This document shows positions 1 through 8,080 of a DNA stretch of 64,000 bases, one piece after another. The notes beneath the pieces are model-generated. The model ran no database searches, was not told the origin of the DNA, and worked only from the letters and a program-made list of their open reading frames with translations. The translations under genes and the position numbers were made by a program. Origin of the DNA: CAILUG01 sp903844415 (GTDB lineage Bacteria > Pseudomonadota > Gammaproteobacteria > Pseudomonadales > Pseudohongiellaceae); assembly GCA_947477655.1 (NCBI GenBank), contig CANJTS010000009.1, positions 1 to 64,000 on the forward strand, given 5' to 3'. Within the stretch, counting starts at the first letter, position 1, and each line of letters opens with the position of its first letter.

Positions 1-108
1 AGTTAGACGAAGAGTTAGACGAAGAGTTAGACGAAGAGTTAGACGAAGAGTTAGACGAAGAGTTAGACGAAGAGTTAGACGAAGAGTTAGACGAAGAGTT
101 AGACGAAG
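1..108 (+). repeat. Perfect 12-bp tandem repeat coding LDEE, at least 9 copies
   Basis: Nine consecutive identical copies of AGTTAGACGAAG fill the first 108 bases and may continue upstream. In the zipA frame each unit reads Leu-Asp-Glu-Glu. The unit is a multiple of three, so copy-number change would keep the frame. A degenerate acidic stretch follows the last perfect copy. Confidence 0.95.
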
Positions 109-1052
109 ACTCTAACAAATTTGTCGATGATTATGAAAATGAACCAATTTTATTGCAAGATACCTACGATAGGGCTGCTGGCAGTTTCAAACGAACCCAG
201 CAAAAAAACCGCCGCATAGAACCAGGTTTCGGTGGTAAAGAATTTGATGAAGATGAAATGGCTGAGGACTTCACGAATTCTTTCAGTGACGACCCGGAGC
301 TCAATGCCGAACTGCTAGAAGAAATGCGGCCAATACCGGTTGTACCAAGACCAGCTGTTAAACCAGTTGTAAGCGCACCATTATTTTCTGACGCTAAACT
401 AAAGCCTACCTTAAAAGCAAAAGCTCCAATTGCATCACGATCTAAACTCAAATCACCGCATCAGCAAAGCCCTGCTCCATGGGCGTCTGTAGTATCCTCA
501 CGCCCCATGTTTGTACTTCAAAAACCTGTGCTGAGCAAAAAGGATCAAGGCGAATTATTCAGAGAAGAAAGTTTTAAAGTCGCGACCGTTTTACATGATG
601 AACCACAAGAGGTGTATACGGGTCCGCATGAAGTCATCATAATAAATGTTATGGCACGATCTGGGTTACACTTTACGGGTGCTGACTTATTGCCTGTTTT
701 GCTCAAACAAGGACTTCGTCTTGGTAGTATGAATATTTTTCATCGTCATGCCGAGGTGGATGGAATTGGTCCGGTCATGTTCAGCATGGCCAATATGGTC
801 AAACCAGGTACCTTTAATCTGGCGGGCATGGATACTTTCACAACACCTGGGATCAGTTTATTTCTGCAACTTCCCAACAGTCTTGGCAATAAGGAAAGTT
901 TCGAAATAATGCTGGCTGCTGCTGCCTCCATTAAGGTGGCGCTAGATGGCGAATTTAAAGATGAAAATCGCAGTGTGTTTACCCGTCAGACGGTAGAGCA
1001 TTGCCGTCAACGTATTCAGGATTTTGAACTCGCCGTGCTTAAACATAAGTAA
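1..1052 (+). CDS. zipA: Cell division protein ZipA, 5' end outside the window
   Basis: ZipA anchors FtsZ to the inner membrane at the division site. The visible part starts in frame at base 3 with an acidic LDEE repeat tract, then an acidic stretch and a Pro/Ala/Lys-rich linker. The C-terminal globular FtsZ-binding domain covers roughly the last 140 residues (from EVIIINVMARSG through FNLAGMDTF to the end). The N-terminal membrane anchor lies upstream of the window. Followed after 24 bp by ligA, the usual gammaproteobacterial zipA-ligA order. Identification rests on the C-terminal domain and synteny; the long repetitive acidic linker is unusual. Confidence 0.9.
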   Translation, partial: LDEELDEELDEELDEELDEELDEELDEELDEELDEDSNKFVDDYENEPILLQDTYDRAAGSFKRTQQKNRRIEPGFGGKEFDEDEMAEDFTNSFSDDPELNAELLEEMRPIPVVPRPAVKPVVSAPLFSDAKLKPTLKAKAPIASRSKLKSPHQQSPAPWASVVSSRPMFVLQKPVLSKKDQGELFREESFKVATVLHDEPQEVYTGPHEVIIINVMARSGLHFTGADLLPVLLKQGLRLGSMNIFHRHAEVDGIGPVMFSMANMVKPGTFNLAGMDTFTTPGISLFLQLPNSLGNKESFEIMLAAAASIKVALDGEFKDENRSVFTRQTVEHCRQRIQDFELAVLKHK

Positions 1053-1076
1053 GTACCGCAATCTGGACGGCTTGAT

Positions 1077-3167
1077 ATGGCTCTTCTTGTCGAATACAAC
1101 GTTGTCAATTTGACAGAAAGAGTACAACTCCTTCGCCAACAGATTGAACACCACAACCGCCTCTACCATCAACTCGATTCGCCAGAAATTCCTGATCAGG
1201 AATACGACAAGCTCTTTGAACAGTTATTAGAGCTAGAAAAAGAACATCCGCAACTAATTACTTCTGACTCTCCCACACAACGGGTTGGCAGTTTCCCTGC
1301 TGTTGGTTTTTTACAGGTAGTCCATGTGCTGCCCATGCTTTCATTGGACAAAGTGTTTGCTAAAGATGACTTGATGCGCTTTGAGGATCGCTGTCTAAAA
1401 CGCTTGCCACAAGTGCAACACTTACATTTCAGTTGCGAACCTAAAATTGATGGAGTGGCAGTAAGTCTTCTTTATGAAAATGGTGTTTTGGTAAGAGGAG
1501 CAACAAGAGGTGATGGTAGTAGCGGCGAAGACATCACCCACAATGTAAAAACAATTAGGAACATCCCCTTACGTTTACATGGCGACAACATCCCTTCTTC
1601 TCTAGAAGTGCGGGGTGAAGTTTTTATGAGTAAATCCGGTTTTGCTGCGATGAATGCACAGGCATTAGCAAACTCTGAGCGCACTTTTATCAATCCTCGC
1701 AATGCAGCCGCTGGTTCTTTACGCCAGTTGGATTCTCGTATAACAGCAACTAGACCACTTGCGATGTACTGCTATAGCGTAGGGGAGGTGGTAGGAGGAA
1801 TTTTGCCGGTATCACTGGATGCTGTGTTCAAACAACTTTCAGCCTGGGGGCTGCCTGTTAATTCTTTACAGAAATGTGTTGTTGGAATTCTTGCTTGTAA
1901 TAACTATTGCGAAGCAGTGTTGGCGCAACGTAATTCTTTGGACTACGAAATTGACGGTGTCGTTGTAAAAATTGACAGTTTAGTCCAACAGACCGAATTA
2001 GGGTTGAATGCTCGTACACCCCGTTGGGCTATGGCTTATAAATTTCCAGCGGAGGAAGTTGTTACTCGATTACTAGATGTCGAGTTTCAGGTTGGACGAA
2101 CTGGCACCATTACACCGGTTGCCAGGTTGGAGCCTGTGTTTGTGGGCGGTGTCACTGTTAGTAATGCCACCTTACATAACATGGACGAAATTGCGCGGCT
2201 GGGAATTAGGATAGGAGACAAGGTAATTGTCAGACGGGCAGGTGATGTAATACCAAAGATTGTAAAAGTAGTCACTGATGATGTGGTAGAAATAACTAAT
2301 GAAAATCATGTTACTACAGCCAGTGACTATAGAGTTATTGTTGCCCCTGCTGTTTGTCCAGTGTGTCAGTCTCCAGTGGTCAAAGAAGATGGTGAAGTGC
2401 TACAGCGTTGTACGGGAACCTTGATCTGCCGAGCCCAACTTATCGGAGTGCTGTTGCATTTTGCATCGCGGGCCGCTATGGACATCGAAGGCCTAGGCAG
2501 CAAATTGGTAGAGCAACTGGTATCGCGCAAATTGGTGAGCAATATTGCCGATTTGTACTTTCTAGATTTTGCCACTTTGCAAAATCTAGAGAGACTAGGT
2601 GCTAAATCAGCACAAAACGTACTTGATGCTATCGATGCCAGCAAAAAAGTTACCTTGGCTCGTTTCCTGTTTGCACTTGGTATCCGCGATGTGGGTGAGG
2701 CCACGGCATTAAATCTTGCTGTACATTTTGGTTCTTTAGCGGCGGTGATGACAGTAACAAAGCAGAGTTTATTGGCAATTCAAGATGTAGGGCCAATCGT
2801 GGCAAGTCATATTGTAGAATTTTTTGGCTTGCCAAGTAATCAGGTACTGATTAAGCGTTTACTTTTGGCAGGGGTGGTGCCATCAGAAATGACAGTTGCG
2901 AATATTGAAACTTTACCCCTGCAGGGACAAACCTGGGTACTAACCGGAACTTTGGAAACCATGGATCGCCAAGCTGTCAAAACTAAACTGCAACAATTGG
3001 GGGCTAAAGTTGCTAGTAGTGTGTCTGCCCTTACTACCTGTGTGGTTGCTGGGCCAGGAGCTGGCTCCAAACTAATCAATGCACAAGCACTAGGCATCAA
3101 AATTATTGACGAAGATATACTTATGTCACTGCTTGCACAGCACGACTTTGCAACTAAAAACGGTTAA
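1077..3167 (+). CDS. ligA: NAD-dependent DNA ligase LigA
   Basis: Seals nicks in duplex DNA using NAD+, in replication and repair. The 696-residue length fits the family (E. coli 671). Visible parts: N-terminal Ia domain (HHNRLYHQLDSPEIPDQEYD), adenylation motif KIDG with the nucleophile Lys123, the OB fold, a Cys4 zinc finger beginning CPVC, helix-hairpin-helix repeats, and a C-terminal BRCT domain (QTWVLTGTLE). The chosen ATG is the first in frame; slightly later starts are possible because the first 8-10 residues are not conserved in the family. Confidence 0.97.
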   Translation: MALLVEYNVVNLTERVQLLRQQIEHHNRLYHQLDSPEIPDQEYDKLFEQLLELEKEHPQLITSDSPTQRVGSFPAVGFLQVVHVLPMLSLDKVFAKDDLMRFEDRCLKRLPQVQHLHFSCEPKIDGVAVSLLYENGVLVRGATRGDGSSGEDITHNVKTIRNIPLRLHGDNIPSSLEVRGEVFMSKSGFAAMNAQALANSERTFINPRNAAAGSLRQLDSRITATRPLAMYCYSVGEVVGGILPVSLDAVFKQLSAWGLPVNSLQKCVVGILACNNYCEAVLAQRNSLDYEIDGVVVKIDSLVQQTELGLNARTPRWAMAYKFPAEEVVTRLLDVEFQVGRTGTITPVARLEPVFVGGVTVSNATLHNMDEIARLGIRIGDKVIVRRAGDVIPKIVKVVTDDVVEITNENHVTTASDYRVIVAPAVCPVCQSPVVKEDGEVLQRCTGTLICRAQLIGVLLHFASRAAMDIEGLGSKLVEQLVSRKLVSNIADLYFLDFATLQNLERLGAKSAQNVLDAIDASKKVTLARFLFALGIRDVGEATALNLAVHFGSLAAVMTVTKQSLLAIQDVGPIVASHIVEFFGLPSNQVLIKRLLLAGVVPSEMTVANIETLPLQGQTWVLTGTLETMDRQAVKTKLQQLGAKVASSVSALTTCVVAGPGAGSKLINAQALGIKIIDEDILMSLLAQHDFATKNG

Positions 3168-3206
3168 AGTACCTTATATTGATGCAGTTGGAAGCTAGGA
3201 ACCCTT

Positions 3207-3818
3207 ATGGCGCCGGTACGTTTTGGGTTGATTTTTTGTGTGTTGCTGCTGACAGCTTGTGCTGCAACCTCCCCACGCAACACTGGCAACATCTGTACTT
3301 TATTCGATGACAAAACATCTTGGTATCGTGCTGCAATCAAGTCAGAAGAACGTTGGGGAATTCCTGTTCCTGTGTCGATGGCGTTTATTCAACAGGAATC
3401 CGCGTTTGTAGCCAGAGCCAAGCCTCCCCGCACAAAAATATTCGGATTTATCCCTGGGCCTCGCGCTTCTTCAGCCGTAGGTTATGCACAAGCACTCGAC
3501 TCCACTTGGGAAGATTACAAGGAACAATCGGGTAACAATCTAGCAAGCCGCAGTAATTTTGGCGATGCAGTAGATTTTGTTGGTTGGTATAACAACACCT
3601 CAAACCGCATCAACAACATAGCCAAAGAAGATGCCTACAATCTTTATTTAGCCTATCACGAAGGCAATGCAGGTTTTACACGTCGCAGCTATGAAAGTAA
3701 AAATTGGTTGCTTGATGTGGCGAGCAAGGTGCAGGCCACTAGCCTAGTCTATGCACGACAAATTAGACAATGTGAACAAGAACTGGGTAATAACTGGTTA
3801 CAAAAATTAATTCCATGA
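3207..3818 (+). CDS. Lytic-transglycosylase-like lipoprotein (SLT fold)
   Basis: Probably an outer-membrane-anchored murein hydrolase. A short hydrophobic signal ends in lipobox LTAC (Cys18). The segment IQQESAF (Glu64) matches the catalytic ExS region of SLT lysozyme-like domains. Further matches are SAVGYAQAL and the C-terminal YLAYHEGNAGF, typical of the goose-lysozyme/SLT fold. It lies between ligA and djlA, with 7 bp between its stop and the djlA start. Substrate and physiological role are inferred from the fold only. Confidence 0.75.
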   Translation: MAPVRFGLIFCVLLLTACAATSPRNTGNICTLFDDKTSWYRAAIKSEERWGIPVPVSMAFIQQESAFVARAKPPRTKIFGFIPGPRASSAVGYAQALDSTWEDYKEQSGNNLASRSNFGDAVDFVGWYNNTSNRINNIAKEDAYNLYLAYHEGNAGFTRRSYESKNWLLDVASKVQATSLVYARQIRQCEQELGNNWLQKLIP

Positions 3819-3825
3819 GGTGTGT

Positions 3826-4608
3826 ATGAGTTGGTGGGGTAAGGTACTAGGTGGGACTATTGGTTTTATGTTGGGTGGGCCATTGGGTGCCATGATGGGT
3901 GCCTCATTTGGGCATAATTTTGATCGTGGGGCTGGCGGTTCCTATCAAAACGACAGCACTATCAATGTAGAAAAAATTCAGTCCGCATTTTTCACTGCCA
4001 CGTTCAGCATGGCAGGTTATATGGCCAAGGCCGATGGTAAGGTAAGCCGGGACGAAATTGCAGTGATTGATTCCGTAATGCAGCAAATGCGGTTAACCCC
4101 CCAACAGAAAACAGTGGCAATCAGTTTGTTTGAAAAAGGTAAACAAGCTGACTTCCCGCTAATGGAAGTGTTACAGCAGTTTCGTTTTGAGTGTCATCGT
4201 CGTCGCAATCTATTGCAAATGTTTTTGGAAATCCAGATTGCCACTGCTTTGGCAGATGGAAAATTGCACAGTGCCGAACGCCAAGTTCTCGATACCATTG
4301 CGCAGGCGTTAGGTTTTAGTCAGATCGAGTACCAACAGATTCTGCAGCGTCAACAAGCGAGCCAACATATGCATGGCCGTCCTCAAAATACCGTTACTGC
4401 GCTGGTAGATGCCTATAATCTGCTTGGGTTAGATAAAAATGCCGATGATGATGCAATAAAAAAATCCTATAGGCGTTTAATGAATCAACATCACCCGGAT
4501 AAGCTCGTTTCCAAAGGCTTGCCGCAAGAAATGATGGATATGGCTACAAAAAAAACAATGGAGATAAAGTCCGCATACGACTTAATTAAACAATCTCGCG
4601 AAATCTGA
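3826..4608 (+). CDS. djlA: Membrane-anchored DnaJ-like co-chaperone DjlA
   Basis: Co-chaperone that stimulates DnaK at the inner membrane. The N-terminus (SWWGKVLGGTIGFMLGGPLG) is the glycine-rich DjlA membrane segment. The middle (about 45-170) is a TerB-like helical domain with KADGKVSRDE and ALADGKLH acidic repeats. The C-terminal J domain (about 193-260) carries the HPD triad at 223-225. I chose the ATG two codons after an upstream GTG because a GAGG ribosome site sits 5 bases before it. The length of 260 residues is normal. Confidence 0.93.
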   Translation: MSWWGKVLGGTIGFMLGGPLGAMMGASFGHNFDRGAGGSYQNDSTINVEKIQSAFFTATFSMAGYMAKADGKVSRDEIAVIDSVMQQMRLTPQQKTVAISLFEKGKQADFPLMEVLQQFRFECHRRRNLLQMFLEIQIATALADGKLHSAERQVLDTIAQALGFSQIEYQQILQRQQASQHMHGRPQNTVTALVDAYNLLGLDKNADDDAIKKSYRRLMNQHHPDKLVSKGLPQEMMDMATKKTMEIKSAYDLIKQSREI

Positions 4609-4796
4609 ACCATCTATTCTTAATTATTCCTGTTGTTAGCTGTACTAATTTCAGCGGATGATGTCATTGTATTTCTTATATGTGTCAGTAAAAAAATCAT
4701 GAGCGAAGGAAGGTGGGCAAGATTTGTTCGGTTTACCAACTATCCCCTGTCTCAGCAAAAGCTTTGCCCAAACCTCGGCAAATTACAGTCAAAAAA

Positions 4797-4828
4797 AAGC
4801 CTGGATCCCACTAAGGTTCACCAGGCTT
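4797..4828 (-). terminator. Rho-independent terminator of the M16 peptidase gene
   Basis: Read on the minus strand: an 8-bp perfect stem AAGCCTGG/CCAGGCTT with a 16-base loop, followed directly by an uninterrupted run of T (the A run at 4791-4798). It lies about 100 bp past the stop codon of the minus-strand peptidase gene. Confidence 0.85.
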
Positions 4829-4837
4829 AATATAAGG

Positions 4838-4876
4838 TTGGATAAGGGACATCTTGCCCACAAATCACTTATCCAA
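4838..4876 (-). repeat. 9-bp inverted repeat just before the terminator
   Basis: TTGGATAAG and CTTATCCAA are perfect complements separated by 21 bases. On the minus strand this hairpin would form just before the intrinsic terminator. Its right arm and loop overlap one half of a longer-range 11-bp inverted repeat, so the two structures are mutually exclusive in part. Confidence 0.6.
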
Positions 4877-4926
4877 AATTTAAGATCATCATCAATGAAC
4901 AAAGTTCCCGAGTCGTAACAAATAAT

Positions 4927-7900
4927 TCACAGCGTGTGTATTTCTAGCCGCAATTCTTCCAGTTCTGTCTGAAAACTTTTGTTGCTGACAATTCCTATGC
5001 TGGCCTTTTCCTGGGTGAGATAACGAGCAGTAACCTCTTTTAATTTTTCGACACTAACTTCTAGTATCTGTTGTCTAAATTGTGCGCGGTGTGCTTTGTC
5101 CCTACCAAACAATTCATTATGAAAAGCTTGTTTGGCAGAGCCTGCCGGCGACGCAGGTTTGTCGAGGCTGGAAATCACACCAAGGATTGCTTCTTCTAAT
5201 TGCTCGTAGTCATGGCTGCCAGCCAACATCCAGTCGATGGATTTTTTGTAGTCGTTCAAAGTATCGGTCAAACGTGGGTCACGGTAAGAATAAAAACGGA
5301 AGGAGGCGGAGCCCGAATCCTGACTAGCGCCCCCACCATAAGCACCTCCTTGTTCTCTAATGGCACGATGTAGGTAGCCGTTGCGTAAAAATCCACCTAG
5401 TACGGTGAGTGCAGCTGCATCTGGATGTGCGCTAGGGACCGTTGGAAATGCCATGGCACAAAAATTAACTTGAGTGCTAGTCAACCACGCTTGATGTGCT
5501 TGACCGCGCACTGCTGCAAGTTTGAAAGCTGGAGTTGAGTGGTTTGCCAAAGCAGTGTGTGACCAAATGTGCTGTAGATCTTGCAATAACTTGGTTTCTT
5601 CGCCGGCTTCGGCTACTACCAGCATTTGTTTGCTACTTGCTATCAATAAGTTATGTAAGTCTGCCAATGATTGGGCAAATTCAAACAGATGTTGGTCATT
5701 CTCTAGATGTTTTACCAGTTGTTTGAACTGGCGAATGCCAGCTAGTCCAGACGAGTTGAACTCCAGCGCTGACAATGGACACATTTGACTACACGCCGCG
5801 CCCATCGCCAGACCGTGACCGGCACTGGTAATACTTTGTTCACGACGGCTTAACTGCTGTTCCAGCAATTCTCGGATACGTGTCAATTCATCAAAGCGAC
5901 AGTCGTGTAGGGTGTTGTATAGTAGTTGGCTCAAGTCTTTTTGTTTGCGGTATAAGGCTTTGCTGGAAACAACCATGTAGGCCTGAACATTTTGCTCATT
6001 GTCTGACTGATTACGCAAGGATGAATAAGCGTTAATGCCGCCACTTACACTGGCTTGTTTGCCTTGCACATCTAGATATGAAAATTTGCCAAAACCCACT
6101 TCGGTCAGACAAGACGTATAACTCGGTAACAGGGCAGTTTGTGCCATAGTTAATTCAGGCAGTGTAATGATGACTTGCTGGTAACTGAGCCCATTGGTGC
6201 CTTGTGCGTAGAAACTGATGGGGCTAAGAGCTGTTCCCAATAACAACGTGTGTTTGTTGGCGGTAGGCCACTTGATGTCGGTGGGCACATCCGACAGTTC
6301 AACTTTGGGCAGCAGGGCAGCATCGGGTTTTTGGTTTTGCCGGGTCTGTAATGCTAAACCTTGAGCGATGATCGCTTGTTTCTCAGTGGCAGACAGAGCA
6401 GCTTTAATGGTCTTTAATTTAGCTTTTTCTGCAGCTGCGTCTTGTGCTCCCAGGGAGGCATCTGGATGTACTGTCAGGGTCAATCTGTGTGGGTTATCGA
6501 GCAACATGGTGCGAATGAGATGTGGAATGTAGTTGGGATCGAGAATGTCTTGCTTCAACTTATCGAGCACGGGATCGATATCAAGTAAATCAATAGGATC
6601 ACCGCGATGGGTCGCTGTGGAAAGAGCAGAAAGAATTAATTGCAGACCATAAGGATAAGAGTCGCCACTGATTTCACGCTGATGTAACTCTAGAGCGTGG
6701 AGCGCAGCCTCCACCTTGTCTTGCGCAATACCTTCGGCAGCCACTTGTTCTAGAGTGCTTAAAATGAAGGCCTCGATGGATGCAGTATTGTCAGTTCCAC
6801 AGCCTTCCAACCCGCAGGTAAAACTCATTTCTCGGAACGAATCTTCTAGCCCACAGAGTGGGGAGGGTGAACGTCCAAATTCACAGGTTTCCAATGCTTG
6901 TAGCAGCGGACTGGCACTATTGTCGAGCAATACTGCGCTGAGTAATTGCGCTTTGTACATGTCGGCCAAATTAGTATTTTGACCAAGCAACCAGGCTATT
7001 ACCACATGGGTTTTATCGGTGATGTCCTCTTCATCGAGCGGATAAGTGGCTATGAGCGTTTGTGGAGTAACAAAGCGTTGTTCGTTACCGACGGCTATGT
7101 GTACATCAAGTTTGCTGAATTCGTGCAACGCCTGTGCTTCAAAACGCGCTTGATGTTCAACCGCAGGTATGTCGCCATACGTCATAAAAATTGCATTACT
7201 AGGATGGTAGTGGATCTTGTAAAAATTTTGCAATTGCTGATAGGTAAGGTCTGGAATGTGTTTGGGTTCGCCACCGCTGTTGTAGTGGTAAGTAGTAGTG
7301 GGGAATAGTGCGGCGCTGAGCAACTGCCAAATGTAACTTTGGGGTGAGCTCATTGCACCCTTCATTTCGTTGTAAACGACACCTTTGTATTCCAGGTCAC
7401 TTTCAGCGTTGTCAATTTGAGAAAACTCAAGCCGATGACCTTCTTGAGCAAAATCAAGTTCATTGAGATTGGAAAAGAACACTGCATCTAAGTACACGTC
7501 GAGCAAATTGTTAAAGTCTTTGCGGTTCTGGCTAGCAAAAGGGTAGGCAGTCCAGTCACTACTGGTAAAGGCGTTCATGAACGTATTCATGGAACGACGA
7601 ATCATCATAAAAAAAGGATCCCGAACCGGATACTTGCGGCTACCACAAAGGGCCGTGTGTTCAAGAATATGGGCAACACCAGTGGAGTCCATTGGAACTG
7701 TGCGCAGGGCAACAAGAAAGACATTTTCAGGATTGTCGCTGGCCAGATGAAAATGTACGGCACCTGTTATTTGGTGCTCATATTCCTCAACGGTGATATT
7801 AAGTGTGGGGAGCATGCGACTGCGTTTGAAAATAAAGGTCGTGGTATTACCTGGTTTTGGCGTGGCGGTCTGTGTAGCGGAATACTGCATTTGATGGAGA

Positions 7901-7929
7901 TCCTGAGGGATTTCGAATAAGGTTTGCAT
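4927..7929 (-). CDS. PreP-like M16C zinc metallopeptidase
   Basis: A 1000-residue insulinase-family peptidase that degrades oligopeptides in a closed chamber. The inverted zinc motif HILEH lies at 87-91, followed by the PreP-type ALCGSRKYPVRDPFF segment. The second M16 half carries the typical YGGGASQDSG/RFYSYRDPR stretch. Full length for the M16C (presequence protease) family. No signal peptide, so probably cytoplasmic. The start is uncertain: neither the first ATG nor Met14 has a strong ribosome site. It ends at an intrinsic terminator. Confidence 0.88.
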   Translation of the reverse strand: MQTLFEIPQDLHQMQYSATQTATPKPGNTTTFIFKRSRMLPTLNITVEEYEHQITGAVHFHLASDNPENVFLVALRTVPMDSTGVAHILEHTALCGSRKYPVRDPFFMMIRRSMNTFMNAFTSSDWTAYPFASQNRKDFNNLLDVYLDAVFFSNLNELDFAQEGHRLEFSQIDNAESDLEYKGVVYNEMKGAMSSPQSYIWQLLSAALFPTTTYHYNSGGEPKHIPDLTYQQLQNFYKIHYHPSNAIFMTYGDIPAVEHQARFEAQALHEFSKLDVHIAVGNEQRFVTPQTLIATYPLDEEDITDKTHVVIAWLLGQNTNLADMYKAQLLSAVLLDNSASPLLQALETCEFGRSPSPLCGLEDSFREMSFTCGLEGCGTDNTASIEAFILSTLEQVAAEGIAQDKVEAALHALELHQREISGDSYPYGLQLILSALSTATHRGDPIDLLDIDPVLDKLKQDILDPNYIPHLIRTMLLDNPHRLTLTVHPDASLGAQDAAAEKAKLKTIKAALSATEKQAIIAQGLALQTRQNQKPDAALLPKVELSDVPTDIKWPTANKHTLLLGTALSPISFYAQGTNGLSYQQVIITLPELTMAQTALLPSYTSCLTEVGFGKFSYLDVQGKQASVSGGINAYSSLRNQSDNEQNVQAYMVVSSKALYRKQKDLSQLLYNTLHDCRFDELTRIRELLEQQLSRREQSITSAGHGLAMGAACSQMCPLSALEFNSSGLAGIRQFKQLVKHLENDQHLFEFAQSLADLHNLLIASSKQMLVVAEAGEETKLLQDLQHIWSHTALANHSTPAFKLAAVRGQAHQAWLTSTQVNFCAMAFPTVPSAHPDAAALTVLGGFLRNGYLHRAIREQGGAYGGGASQDSGSASFRFYSYRDPRLTDTLNDYKKSIDWMLAGSHDYEQLEEAILGVISSLDKPASPAGSAKQAFHNELFGRDKAHRAQFRQQILEVSVEKLKEVTARYLTQEKASIGIVSNKSFQTELEELRLEIHTL

Positions 7930-8080
7930 GCTAAAGCGGAAAGGCTACGAGTTCAACTAATGGCCATTGAACAAACTAGAAAGAACGTGTACTGAGCTTA
8001 CCTTGTAGGAGTAGAGCATGGTAACAGTGTGAGTGTCATTATTATTAGTAGGTTCAGGTACTTAACTACGCTATCTAACG

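Larger units (their letters stand above)
4609..4926. other. Intergenic region between djlA and the M16 peptidase
   Basis: Convergent gene ends flank this region. It contains an intrinsic terminator for the minus-strand gene, an adjacent 9-bp hairpin, and an 11-bp inverted repeat, GTGGGCAAGAT at 4713-4723 with its complement at 4851-4861. Short plus-strand reading frames here have no recognisable protein and run through the terminator. Confidence 0.6.

Noticed and set aside
4633..4918. Plus-strand frames of about 65 codons after djlA
   Set aside because: They run across the minus-strand terminator and hairpins and encode low-complexity, unmatched peptides.
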